The notes below the pieces were generated by a model that ran no database searches, was not told the origin of the DNA, and saw only the letters and a list, made by a program, of their open reading frames with translations. The translations under genes were made by a program, and so were the position numbers. A DNA stretch of 64,000 nucleotides, taken from the NCBI RefSeq assembly GCF_964019385.1, contig NC_088655.1:25354477-25418476 (forward strand), read 5' to 3'. Shown one piece after another: positions 53,516 to 62,917 of this stretch. Each line of letters starts with the position of its first letter. Within the stretch, counting starts at the first letter, position 1. Source of the stretch: Sycon ciliatum. Taxonomy: Eukaryota; Porifera; Calcarea; Leucosolenida; Sycettidae.

Positions 53516-53740
53516 TCAGCAAGGTGTAGTAGCTGCTGATACTGATTTGTCCTCGAGTGTCGAGCTGCACAGTTTCTTCCAGTCTGTCTTGTCCTCTGCT
53601 TGTTGCCGGCACCTGGAAAGGTCTTCCATGGTCTTCATGGGCACACCCAGCTTATTCAACTGAGCGAGCAGACTTGTGGCTAGTGTCAACCTTGGCCGCC
53701 CACGGGGTGCTTTGTTGCCCTTGTCCAAAGAGCCGCTCAT
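53516..53740 (-). CDS. 74-aa ORF of unknown function, right arm
   Basis: The mirror copy of 45,403-45,627, identical in protein sequence. It lies directly downstream of the RING gene on the same strand. Confidence 0.35.
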   Translation of the reverse strand: MSGSLDKGNKAPRGRPRLTLATSLLAQLNKLGVPMKTMEDLSRCRQQAEDKTDWKKLCSSTLEDKSVSAATTPC

Positions 53741-53826
53741 GGCTACTTAGGGTGGCGTGTCCGTGTCCGTCTGTAGCACATGACTGGTCATTCGTAGTCG
53801 CCTACATGCAGCTGTGTCATGTATTA

Positions 53827-54605
53827 CTACAAGAACTCAACCAAGTCCTCAGCAGTCATGGAGTAGCGGCAGGTTAGGCAAGTAGGGCTGGGGGCAGAAC
53901 TGATCCACTCCTTGATGCAGTGGAAGTGAAATTCATGACCGCACTCCAACTTGGATAGAGGACGGTCCAGGGTATCCTGACAAATCACACAAATGGACTC
54001 ATGACTTATTGCTGACGAGTCTACCTTAGTAGGCACTACATTGATGTACTGCAGCTCCATGGGGTGTATTGCCTGGTCTTGATGGTGGTCATCGTAATAC
54101 ACCCCGTTGAGGTACCACTGATAGACACCCTCCTCCTCCTGAGAGATGAAAGCAGGTCCATCTTCCCTATGCCGAAGGTTGTATCGGTACCACTCCCGTA
54201 CACGATTGTTACCTTCCCTGCGTATCACCGCTGGCGCATTCTCCCTGTGGAGCCTTCCGTGGTGTAACCACCGTAGAATACAGCATGTGGCGTCACAATA
54301 ACTGCAGGACCGCCGGCTCTAGACGCCGTTGAGGTAGTACTCGATGCTACCCCGTCCTATCCAAGCAGGTTCATTAACGCGATGAAGGCGACCTCCATAG
54401 CACCAGGCGGACACTCCCCTACTGCAACAAGAGCTGGTCCGTCCTCCCGATGGAGTCTACCATCGACGTGCCAAATTTCTTGCTGCGCGTTTTGATCTGC
54501 CAACTCCACAACAGTTCTTATTGGCGTCCGCCTTTCTATTAGTAAAGGACCCGTGGTGAGAGACCACGACCGGTCGTCCACGTCTACACCGAATGTATCA
54601 GCCAT
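53827..54605 (-). pseudogene. RING-H2 / W..NG..HR.DGPA-repeat protein, right copy, broken
   Basis: The mirror of 44,537-45,316. It carries an additional one-base change near 54,425 that shifts the frame after DGPALV, so the N-terminal frame runs only to 54,357. The RING-bearing half (54,228-53,827) is intact. The two copies therefore decay independently. Confidence 0.7.
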
Positions 54606-54663
54606 ATCTATTTACTGAGAATAATGTAACAACTCCTCCACAAAACGCTTCTACAACTGACGT

Positions 54664-54736
54664 CTTCTTCATCCCCAGATAGGCGTTAGCCTTTGGGTAA
54701 TCCTGAAATAAAGATTATTATTATTATCCTGGGTTT
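54664..54736 (+). mobile_element. Retroelement 3' tail with (ATT)n, right arm
   Basis: The mirror of 44,417-44,475: GATAGGCGTTAGCCTTTGGG, AAATAAAG and (ATT)n in order. Confidence 0.55.
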
Positions 54737-54825
54737 TTTTCCTCTTGGTGGTTTTGGATAAGAGTTGAAAAGTCCAAAAGGTCAACTGATGACCTTTGCA
54801 TTACTTGGTATGATTGGATTTTAGC

Positions 54826-55270
54826 GGGTGATGTCGGTATGCAGCTGGGGAGCGAATTCGACAGGAAGAAGGTAAAGGCCTTGCTTTGCGGTTCACACCT
54901 TCACTTCAGTATCATTACATTTACAGTATGGCGTTCACTTGCCACTGCGGTGTGGAGCTGACAGGAGTTATACCCTTGTTTCAGCACCTGAGGCGGTGCG
55001 TCAAGCGCCGCCTCTTTCTTATAATATATTGTGACAAATGGTAAGTGTGCAGTGCTCCTAGCTCTCTCCCCCAACAAAAGAGCTCTATGACACTGTGCTT
55101 TCTGCGGTTTCTTTCGTTTTTACAGTGGAGAAAGGCTGGTGGGAGGCCAGGCCGTGGCCGCACACCTGGCGGGTGCGGCCCATCGAGCCCGTTACTGGGA
55201 GGGCCGGCAAGTCGGGCTGCTGTTGCAGTCCGACTACCGGGACGCCATGGAGCGTATCCGGACCCTGTAA
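54826..55270 (+). CDS. Spliced small protein with two C2H2-type zinc fingers
   Basis: Three exons are read from signals. Exon 1 is about 54,826-54,871 (ATG 54,831, donor GTAAAG), exon 2 is 54,927-55,040 (acceptor TTTACAG, donor GTAAGTG) and exon 3 is 55,126-55,266 (acceptor TTTTACAG, then CTG TAA or a donor GTAAGTA). The introns are 55 and 85 nt. Exon 2 encodes MAFTCHCGVELTGV ... HLRRC, and its split last codon completes a CDKC pair with exon 3 (GERLVGG ... HLAGAAH), giving a second Cys2His2 pattern across the junction. The agreement of phase and finger spacing supports the splicing. Exon 3 is markedly G+C-rich. Translation could start at 54,831 or 54,928. Function unknown. Confidence 0.6.
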
Positions 55271-55711
55271 GTAAGCACTGCTCTGTCTACATGTATACTT
55301 ATCCCCCTCGTTATAGCGATACTTACTTGTTTCGTATCCTCTTGTCTTACCCTGCTTCCGTATTCGTGACACTAATAGTGTTTGTGTGCGCTCATGCTTG
55401 GTTATACAGATGATGATGATGTATGTATGAAGGTCTGGAGCTAGCTGCCGTCTTCGGGATGTGCCATTTGTTTTCAAAATTATTTGTAAGTACTTGGAAC
55501 AGGCGTAGTGTAGTAACTGTGTATGCAGTGTAGTAACAGTGTGTAGTGTTTTGTGATGGTCCTGAGCGGTCGTAATGTGTTTTGTGATGGTCCTGAGCAG
55601 TCGTAATGTGTTGGGCTACTGAAGTACACTGCATGAAGGGGTATGCGTGGGTGCTTCGACATATTCTCGTGCTTCCTAAACCCTAGATACGTGTATAGCA
55701 CTATAACCTAG

Positions 55712-55712
<1 letters not shown>

Positions 55713-55747
<35 letters not shown>
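55713..55747 (+). repeat. (TG)17.5 microsatellite, right arm
   Basis: The mirror of the (CA)26 tract at 43,388-43,439 but 17 bp shorter. Confidence 0.9.
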
Positions 55748-55875
55748 CCGCGCATGCGTGCGTGTGCGTGCATTGTGTTCTCTTCTACAGACTCATCCAA
55801 GTCCATTTAAATAAAAGTGCATTATAGTAAACAGTATTGTGTTTTGTTACAGTGAATATGTGGGGAATGGTGGAT

Positions 55876-57893
55876 ATTATTATTATTATTATTAGACACA
55901 ATCTCATAGCATGTGACAAGCATAGCTAATGCAGGGAGAGAATCCCCTGAGACAAGGGCGTTGAGCCAGCCACGGCAATAGTAAGCTAGGAAAACAAAGC
56001 AAATATGAATTAAAGCAGAAAATGAATGGAAAATTACAAAGAAAAACGATTAACGGAAGTGAGCACTATCAAAATTCGTGCATCACCCAGGTATTCGAGA
56101 ATGTTCTTCGATGATAATTATTGCGTCTAGTTCAGTTGTGATAGTAGATCTTTAAACTGACCAATAGAAGAACAAGTTTTCAGACCGTATGGTAATGATA
56201 ACCAATGAGAGTAGCCGGAAAACAAAGGGGACTTTAGATACTGGGCTGACTTAACAAGAGGCAGGGTGAGCGCGTTACGGGTTGAGCTTGTCGAAAACCA
56301 ATTGTACTTCATCATGTGTGAAGGGGTTTTATGAAGAAATATCTTATGAACCAGTGTACAGAGATGGTGCTTATGACGAACGGAGAGAGGAGAAGTGTGT
56401 GCAAGTCGATAAAGGGCATCCGAAGGAAAACATCGATCCTTGTTGTAAAGAATTTTAAGTATAAATCTATGGTGGACTTCTAATTGGCTCAGAGTTGTGT
56501 CAGAAAGGCCACACCAAGCGGTATCGCAATAGTCGAATAAAGGGAGAATATAGCACTGATAAAATAATAGTTTACACTGGATGGGCAAATGAGTGCAATG
56601 TGGTTGTAGTACCCCTAAGGCTGAACTGGTTCGCTTGCATACACAGTTGACATGTGCAGCCCAAGAGAGTTTGCAGTCAAACATCACACCTAGATGTTTG
56701 TGCTGAGTAACAACACGGATAGGCATAGTCGAGTCAGGGAAGAATAATGGTTGATCAGGAGGGGATGAAGAAATATACATGGCTTCTGTCTTGTCTAAAT
56801 TGGGCTGGAGTTTCCACGTTTGCATCCACATGACAGTGCTGTTGATGCGATGCTGCATGGTAAGGAGTAATTGTGCAGGGGAGGAATCAGAACAGATAAG
56901 GCCAGTGTCATCCGCATACAAACTAACATCGGGGACAACTGAAGGTAGGTCATTAACGTAAAGCAAGAATAACAAAGGACCCAGAATGGAACCTTGGGGC
57001 ACTCCAGACGTTACAGGGAGGGGATCAGACAAGAAATAGAACAAGCGAACAGCCTGAGAACGAGCAGACAGATACGAGGATATCCAACGCAAGGCAGCAT
57101 CCTCCACCCGGAAGGTGACCTTCAACTTGGCAAGTAAGCCACGATGCCAAACGGTGTCGAATGCCTTAGCCAAGTCGAAAAACACCATTCCCACGTGCTC
57201 CCCACAGTTCCTCTTTGTCGCTATGTCTTGGACAAGTCGAGTCACCTGGTATTGAGTTGAGTCACCACGGCAGAATCCCGACTGAGCTGGTGAGAGAGCC
57301 GGAGCGATGTGCAGGTAGAGGGAATCGAATACAATACGCTCACAAAGTTTGGAAACTGTGCGCAGCAGAGAGATGGGGCGGTAGTTTGCCGGGCAAGCAC
57401 GGGAGCCTTTATTCTTGTAAAGCGGTGTCACGATGGCGGATTTCCAATCCTGTGGGAATGTACCAGTTCGAAATGACATATTAAAAATAATGGCGAGAGG
57501 ATAGGCTATTGATGGTGCAAGAGACTGCAGCACTTCATTCGGGATCCCATCTGAGCCGGGAGACTTTCCACATTTCAGGCGCTTCAGATATTTCCGAACT
57601 TGAAACGTAGTGACAGTGATTGTACGGAACGGAACAGATATGAAAGGCGACTGGGACAAAGGGGGAATGCGCCACGAAGGATCATCAGGTAGCCCAAATG
57701 AGGTGAACTGAGTGTTCAGAACATCAGCTATGCTCTTGGGGGACGTGGCGACCGTACCGTCGGATGCTATCATCGTTTGGGGCATGACACGGCCGGAAGT
57801 GTGCCGCTGTGCTCGCACAAACTGAAAGAGTGTAGGTCGATTCGGTGACGTTAGTGATGCTTGGATGGAGCGTATATATTGACGATGTGCTTG
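55876..57893 (-). mobile_element. 5'-truncated CR1/L2/Jockey-like non-LTR element, present only in the right arm
   Basis: The left arm lacks it: at the mirror point (about 43,252-43,260) the sequence is continuous. The minus-strand 3' end has an (ATT)n-type tail at 55,876-55,895, and the 5' end is cut at about 57,893 inside ORF2. It inserted after the arms were formed. Confidence 0.88.
56127..57893 (-). CDS. Non-LTR ORF2 fragment: RT and C-terminal domain
   Basis: It is open from about 57,893 (HRQYIRSIQASLTSP) to the stop at 56,127. It contains CGKSPGSDGIPNE, NYRPISLLRTVSKL, FFDLAKAFDTVWHRG, GVPQGSILGPLLFLLYVNDL, the catalytic YADDTGL, HKHLGVMFDCKLSW and a C-terminal KYNWF. The endonuclease is missing by 5' truncation, but the RT is unbroken, so insertion is recent. 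It is a close relative of the element at 4,529-7,526. Confidence 0.92.
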   Translation of the reverse strand, partial: QAHRQYIRSIQASLTSPNRPTLFQFVRAQRHTSGRVMPQTMIASDGTVATSPKSIADVLNTQFTSFGLPDDPSWRIPPLSQSPFISVPFRTITVTTFQVRKYLKRLKCGKSPGSDGIPNEVLQSLAPSIAYPLAIIFNMSFRTGTFPQDWKSAIVTPLYKNKGSRACPANYRPISLLRTVSKLCERIVFDSLYLHIAPALSPAQSGFCRGDSTQYQVTRLVQDIATKRNCGEHVGMVFFDLAKAFDTVWHRGLLAKLKVTFRVEDAALRWISSYLSARSQAVRLFYFLSDPLPVTSGVPQGSILGPLLFLLYVNDLPSVVPDVSLYADDTGLICSDSSPAQLLLTMQHRINSTVMWMQTWKLQPNLDKTEAMYISSSPPDQPLFFPDSTMPIRVVTQHKHLGVMFDCKLSWAAHVNCVCKRTSSALGVLQPHCTHLPIQCKLLFYQCYILPLFDYCDTAWCGLSDTTLSQLEVHHRFILKILYNKDRCFPSDALYRLAHTSPLSVRHKHHLCTLVHKIFLHKTPSHMMKYNWFSTSSTRNALTLPLVKSAQYLKSPLFSGYSHWLSLPYGLKTCSSIGQFKDLLSQLN

Positions 57894-58417
57894 CCCTTAG
57901 TGTGACTGGATACCCGCGGGTTGTGACTCTTTGCTGGTCACTCTGGATTCTCCAGTATAGATTCGATGCAGTGCAGAGGGGATTTGTGGTGCGTAGCAAC
58001 ACTGCTTCACTGTGACACCCCTTCAATAATTGTTTTAATGCATGATACTCCGGGCGTAGCCGGTTGATTCTAACTGTATCCTGATCAAAATAGAAATTTG
58101 CATCTAATGGACCTGCATGGACAGTAGGCATTTCCCTAATCGGCCGGGCGAAAAATTCGCCGAAAAACAGTGGTTTTGAAGAAATTACCCATCTTTTCGC
58201 CGAATTTTCAAAAATTCGCATGTTGAATTCCCCGAAAACCGATGCTTCAGTGCTTCAACAGGGTGTATGTAAATGTACTTGACGTAATGGGAGCGGTGAC
58301 TTCAAGTACTATGTTGAGCCGAATTCTGATCTTGGAGCTCATAATATGGCCGAATTTGAACATTCTCGATCGAAAAGCCGATTAGGTATGCTCTGTATGG
58401 GCAACTTGTCAATCAGT

Positions 58418-58628
58418 GCACATCTACGATGTGCAAATAAAACGAATGCACGGAACGTGAACTTGTTTGCTGCACATCTACGAAGTGCGAATCATGGAGT
58501 AGTATAATGACACGTGTACTAGTCCACCTTGTGTTGCACTGCGTCTTTTCCGCAGGGCCACTGAAGGTCACACGCTCCGCGTGCGTATGCGCGCATGCGC
58601 AATATGTCACTGCACATCTACGATGTGC
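58418..58628. repeat. Three 17-bp hairpin repeats, right tip
   Basis: GCACATCTACGATGTGC occurs at 58,418-58,434 and 58,612-58,628, with a one-base variant at 58,472-58,488. Each forms a 7-bp stem with a TAC loop and is followed by AAAT/GAAT and, for two, GGAGTAGTA. They lie within ~520 bp of the element tip, where replication or integration signals would be expected; this role is a guess. Confidence 0.8.
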
Positions 58629-58738
58629 AAATCAGGGAGTAGTACGTATTTTACTACTCCCCAGTGCGAATGCACCGAACGTGCACAAGTGCACGTTCGC
58701 CACGGAAAAGAACATGATGACATTTATGGCATGACAGG

Positions 58739-58905
58739 GTCAAAGGTCAAACCCTGGGGGAGTCCCGGGGCCAGACCAAACGCGCCCGATACAGTGTGCC
58801 TTATTTAACCCAAAGGTCAAAGGTCAAACCCTGGGGGAGTCCCGGGGCCAGACCCAGCACGACCGACACAGTGTGCCTTATTTGGCCCAAAGGTCAAAGG
58901 TCAAA
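58739..58905. repeat. 76-77-bp tandem repeat with DR1 motifs, right tip
   Basis: Two units plus a partial one start at 58,739, 58,816 and 58,892. AGGTCAAAGGTCA, a perfect DR1 nuclear-receptor half-site pair, is present in the last two; the first has GGGTCA. CCTGGGGGAGTCCCGGGGCC lies between. The array ends ~33 bp from the element terminus. Confidence 0.85.
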
Positions 58906-58946
58906 AAGTGTGCCAGAACCTGCCCCGCACTTACTACTCCGGCCGG

Positions 58947-60530
58947 GTAGGCAAACTGACTGCTAGGTAATATGCTATGTTGCGTGAGGTATGCTGTGAG
59001 TTGCTTCTTTACAAAGAACTCCAAGATCCGGGACAGAATAGGGAGCAATGACACTGGTCTATAGTTAGTAGGGGATGTTGCATCGCCACTCTTGAACAGT
59101 GGACTAATGTGTGATGTTTTAAAACACACTGGCACAGTACCTGATGTCAAGGATGCATTGACTAGGGTGGTAAATCGAGGTGCCAGGACATGTGAACACT
59201 GCTGCAGTACAATTCCAGGAATGTTGCCACTCCCAGATGCTTTGTGAGGACTCACAGTTTGCAAGCATTGTGCAACATCAGACACGCTGACCGGCTGAAA
59301 TGTTGAGAAGCTAGATGCAGAGGCTGGACCATGTGGTATATGCAGCTCAGGTGGCCGCATAGGGTCATGCACAATGTCTCCAAACAATTTACTGAGTGAC
59401 TCAAGCGGCGCTTCAGGTTCTTTCCGTGTCTTCTGTTGGCCTGTGACATCGTTCATGACAGCCCAAAGTTGCCGTTGATCTGATGTATCACATCTCTTAG
59501 TGAAGTACAAGTTGCGCAGACTCCTGTCCAACTTCCGTGCTTTGGAGCGAGCTGATCGGTGTGCTTCTTGAAGGTTCTGATCGGTTTTGTCTCGGAGCCA
59601 GAGACGATGCGCCCGGTTCCGTTCACGAACACTTGCCACTAACTCATCTGTAATCCAGGGGCAAGGACGTCGAGATTTGCGGCGCCGTTCCCGAAGTGGA
59701 GCATGTTTGTCTAGAGTGGTCTGGATTCCCGCAGTGAGTGACGACGCAAGCACATCCACACAGACAGAGTCACAGGTAGTTAGCGTCTTCTCCAGGTCAC
59801 ATGTAAACATATTCCAATCCACTTTGTGCAAACAGCGAGTCTTGCGCAGATGCTGTCCCTTCAAGTGGTGACTTGCTGAAATTGGCAGCCTGGCAAGTAT
59901 TGCAGAGTGGTCACTGATATCCAAATGTATGGTCTCGCAAACACCCTGGATCGGGGTGGTAGACAAGAATAGATCCAGTAGTGTGGCAGTACTGCTGGTT
60001 ACTCGGGTAGGAGATGTGACGTGGTTGCGAAGGTTAAACTGGTTGAGTACATGATGCAAAGGAGTCACAGCATGGGCATCATTAAAGTTTACGTTGAAGT
60101 CTCCTACTAGCACAGTTGTGGTCTGCGGTCCACTGCAGGCAGTCTCTAGGTTTAACTCCAGCCCATCCCAGTAGCCCGCAGATTCACTAGGTGGTCGATA
60201 GCAGCAGCCCAGTAAGACCGTCTCATTGCCTGGTCGACCTGGGGCTAGAATCTCCAGCCACAGCATCTCCAGCTCACACTCGAGGTCACGTCTTCGACGG
60301 ACTTGCAAGGACGTATGACAGTAGAAGGCAACACCGCCTCCTTGCCTGCCTTCCCGATCTTTGCGGAACACACTGAAATGAGGAATGTTTACTTCTCTGT
60401 CTGTTACATCGGCTGACAGCCAAGTTTCCGCAACGCCTAGGATGTGTACTCCACGGGTTGAGATAAAGTCTTCAATTTCTGCTACTTTTCTCCTAAGGCT
60501 ACAGACATTTAAGAAAGCTACACTGGTCAT
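58947..60530 (-). pseudogene. N-terminal part of the split non-LTR retrotransposon: APE endonuclease and start of RT
   Basis: Minus-strand ATG 60,530 (MTSVAFLNVCSLRRKVAEIE) opens an APE endonuclease (AETWLSADV, GGGVAFYC, LVGDFNVN, DISDHSAIL), followed by a linker and the first RT motifs (HKASGSGNIPG, NYRPVSLLPILSRI). It breaks at SQFAY, inside the 15-bp duplication GTAGGCAAACTGACT, and continues at 38,580. The frame has no other break in this part. Coding between 58,946 and 58,878 is palindrome DNA read through. Confidence 0.92.
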
Positions 60531-60533
60531 GAT

Positions 60534-60878
60534 CTAATACGATATGGTGAGTTCGCCAACTGTCATATGCCGGTCGTTGCTCTCGTTGTTACCCATGACC
60601 ATGTCCTCCTGTTCCATGTCCGAGTCGGTCAGTAGCTCATTTCCTGAAAAGTCAACAAGTTTTGTTGGCACTCGGAAGGTTTTCCGTCCCTTGGCCACCA
60701 TAAAGCCTCCCTTGTCATCTGGAGGGCAGTGAGCAGTTCCCAGCTCCTTGTTAAGCTGGTCTGGTTTGGCTGATTCCTGACTAGGTGAAGAAACTTGAGG
60801 TGTCCCAGTTTCAGGTGCTGAAGCTGTACTGCTTGCTGACTGGCTTGTACTCACTGTTGGTTCTGAATTTGCACCCAC
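60534..60878 (-). CDS. ORF1 remnant of the split non-LTR element
   Basis: This 114-codon frame ends 3 bp before the ORF2 ATG on the same strand. It is Ser/Thr/Glu/Pro-rich, with GGFMVAKGRKTFRVPTKLVD, and has no zinc knuckle or coiled coil. No ATG is certain at its start: the element's 5' end at about 60,911 follows within 35 bp, so ORF1 is probably truncated. Confidence 0.5.
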   Translation of the reverse strand: MGANSEPTVSTSQSASSTASAPETGTPQVSSPSQESAKPDQLNKELGTAHCPPDDKGGFMVAKGRKTFRVPTKLVDFSGNELLTDSDMEQEDMVMGNNESNDRHMTVGELTISY

Positions 60879-60911
60879 TGTGCCATCCAGTGTCCCCTGG
60901 GCCTGGCCCTG

Positions 60912-61743
60912 AGTTACGTTAATGTAGAGCTGAACAGAATTTCTTTACGTTACGGGAACGCGAAGAGATTTCCCGGGCCTACGTGATTTCTCTTCGTTTC
61001 ACGTATAGCAGAACCTTCGACCCACGTGATTTGTGCTCATACGTGAACGTCAATTTTTGCGTTGACGCGAGCTCAGAAAGAGCTTTCACTTCACGTTGCT
61101 TGTGAACCTCGTCGTTTCGCTGACGACAGGAGCGAAAACTGGGAGCGAAAACTTCAAAAAGTGAAAAAAGTGATTTTCTGGTGAGGCCAAAGTCGCACAA
61201 ATATTATTTTTAGCTAGTTTTAATAGGCAAAATCGAGTCAATAATCCCAACCTGATATCAAGGCTAAATTTGCAAAACTCGCGTTCACGTCGAACATGAG
61301 TTGACCTCAGCCCACGTCATGAACGGGAGTTTCGACGCCAAAATTTGCCACACCGACGTGAAATTTCACGGTGTAGTGCAGAACAACGTGAAACGAAACC
61401 TCTCTATTGCTTCGATCCTAACCGCGTGCGGAGCCTACGCATTAATTCATTGCGAGGTGTTTCCCGAACGCAAATTGAATCCGAGCTCCGACTTCACGGC
61501 GATCTGCGTAACCTGCGCTGGAGTGCACTGCGAGTCACTTCCCGAACGCATTTTGCACCGAGCTCTGGATTAACCGCGTGCGGAACATCCGCATTAGTTC
61601 GTTGCGAGGCGCTTCCCGAACGCATTTATCTGCGGAATGCGCAAGCTGCGCAGCATTTCATTGTGAGGCCGCGGTTTCTCGAACGCACATTGCTTCGATC
61701 GCGTGCGGAGCCTACGCATTAGTTCATTGCGAGGTGTTTCCCG
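60912..61743. repeat. Satellite-like tandem repeat, continuation
   Basis: It resumes with TTACGTTAATGTAGAGCTGA at the point where the unit stopped at 32,030. It contains the long unique part of the unit and then the ~70-bp sub-repeats, until the mini LTR element interrupts at TTTCCCG. Confidence 0.85.
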
Positions 61744-61908
61744 TGTAGTGACTTCGTACATGCATTTTTGTATACATAAATCATTTTTCGTAAAAATGGC
61801 CCCTGTATATATTTTCACGTGAAAGAAATAAACTTCCTCTTTGGCCCCAACTTCGTTGTGGTCTGGTTGGCCATTGTAGCCGTCATGGTTGACGTAAAAC
61901 ACCACAAT

Positions 61909-61926
61909 TGGTGACCCCGACGTGAT
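61909..61926 (+). other. Primer-binding site, tRNA-Trp
   Basis: TGGTGACCCCGACGTGAT is the exact 18-nt complement of the animal tRNA-Trp 3' end. The second interior (62,192 onward) keeps only TGGTGACCCC before diverging, so that site looks defective. Confidence 0.85.
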
Positions 61927-62229
61927 TTGTACGCTTCGCTCACTCTTTCCTTTCCTTTCCAAGATTTTTTTTCCGTTTGGCGTTCTTCAGCAACTGCTCT
62001 CGGCTTCATCTCTGGTGGGGGTGTAATGTAGTGACTTCGTACATGCATTTTTGTATACATAATTCATTTTTCGTAAAAATGGCCCCTGTATATATTTTCA
62101 CGTGAAAGAAATAAACTTTCTCTTTGGCCCCAACTTCGTTGTGGTCTGGTTGGCCATTGTAGCCGTCATGGTTGACGTAAAACACCATAATTGGTGACCC
62201 CTGACACTGCGCTGAGTCGGAGTTGCTCT

Positions 62230-62388
62230 ATGGATGGCATAGAGCAGGCCATCGCGCCTTCGACGTCGGCGGGCCAGATTGAGCAGCCGCCCAAGCCCAC
62301 GACCTCACCAGCCCACCATCCGCCGGTCCGCCGATCCACCGATCCGCCGATCAACCGCCACGATCTCCTAGCCCGCAGCCGCCTCTGA
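62230..62388 (+). pseudogene. Short ORF in the mini LTR element, possible gag start
   Basis: ATG 62,230 opens about 52 codons rich in Pro/Ser/Thr (QPPKPTTSPAHHPPVRRSTD). It sits where gag would begin. Too short and low in complexity to assign. Confidence 0.3.
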
Positions 62389-62917
62389 CAAGATCAAGAT
62401 CCGTCCTCCTCTGTCACGCGTACGTTTTTCCTTGTTCTTTTCTCTATTTTCTGTCTCTGGACTGCCTCTGACACGTTCTTCCACCTCTGTCACGCATGTT
62501 TCCTCTTTCCCTTTCCTGCATTTTCTACCTTGTTTCGGACCTTGTGTCCACGTGTCATGCAACGGTATTCCACATGCAGCGCATATTTTTTCTCTTTGTA
62601 CAGTCTTTCTCTTTGTACAGTGTATTTTTCTTTACCGTCTTTCCGCTTTGTACGCTTCGCTCACTCTTTCCTTTCCTTTCCAAGATTTTTTTCCGTTTGG
62701 CGTTCTTCAGCAACTGCTCTCGGCTTCATCTCTGGTGGGGGTGTAATGTAGTGACTTCGTACATGCATTTTTGTATACATAAATCATTTTTCGTAAAAAT
62801 GGCCCCTGTGTATATTTTCACGTGAAAGAAATAAACTAAGTTACTTACTCTTTGGCCCCAACTTCGTTGTGGTCTGGTTGGCCATTGTAGCCGTCATGGT
62901 TGACGTAAAACACCATA

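Larger units (their letters stand above)
39403..58938. mobile_element. Palindromic Polinton-like giant element (two inverted ~7.36-kb arms)
   Basis: Both ends begin AGTAGTAAGTGCGGGGCAGG in inverted orientation. The element is flanked by a perfect 6-bp direct repeat CCGGCC (39,397-39,402; 58,939-58,944). The left arm (39,403-49,573) and right arm (49,576-58,938) are inverted copies meeting at a 2-base centre. Subtracting a 2.8-kb insertion unique to the left arm and a 2.0-kb one unique to the right, each arm is ~7.36 kb. Polintons/Mavericks are known for 6-bp duplications, AG...CT termini and 15-20 kb length. However, I see no DNA polymerase B, integrase, packaging ATPase, protease or capsid gene, so this is at most a defective or non-autonomous relative. 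The arms are nearly identical but carry independent insertions, substitutions and microsatellite lengths. Confidence 0.8.
61744..62917 (+). mobile_element. Mini LTR element (TRIM) with three LTRs
   Basis: It is flanked by the 4-bp duplication CCCG (61,740-61,743; 62,918-62,921). LTRs start TGTAGTGACTTCGTACATGC at 61,744, 62,027 and 62,747 and end AAAACACCAYA; each is ~163-171 bp. Between LTR 1 and 2 there is only a ~120-bp interior, and between LTR 2 and 3 ~557 bp. It is too small to encode its own enzymes, so it must be moved in trans. It is related to 14,926-15,354. Confidence 0.88.

Noticed and set aside
39403-58938. The palindrome as a plain assembly fold-back artefact
   Set aside because: The arms differ by two large insertions, substitutions and microsatellite length, and the outer flanks are two halves of one retroelement in the same orientation. 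Read data would still be needed for proof.
39403-58938. Calling the palindrome a full Polinton or a complete integrated virus
   Set aside because: No DNA polymerase, integrase, ATPase, protease or capsid gene could be found in either arm. Only the ends and duplication length fit.
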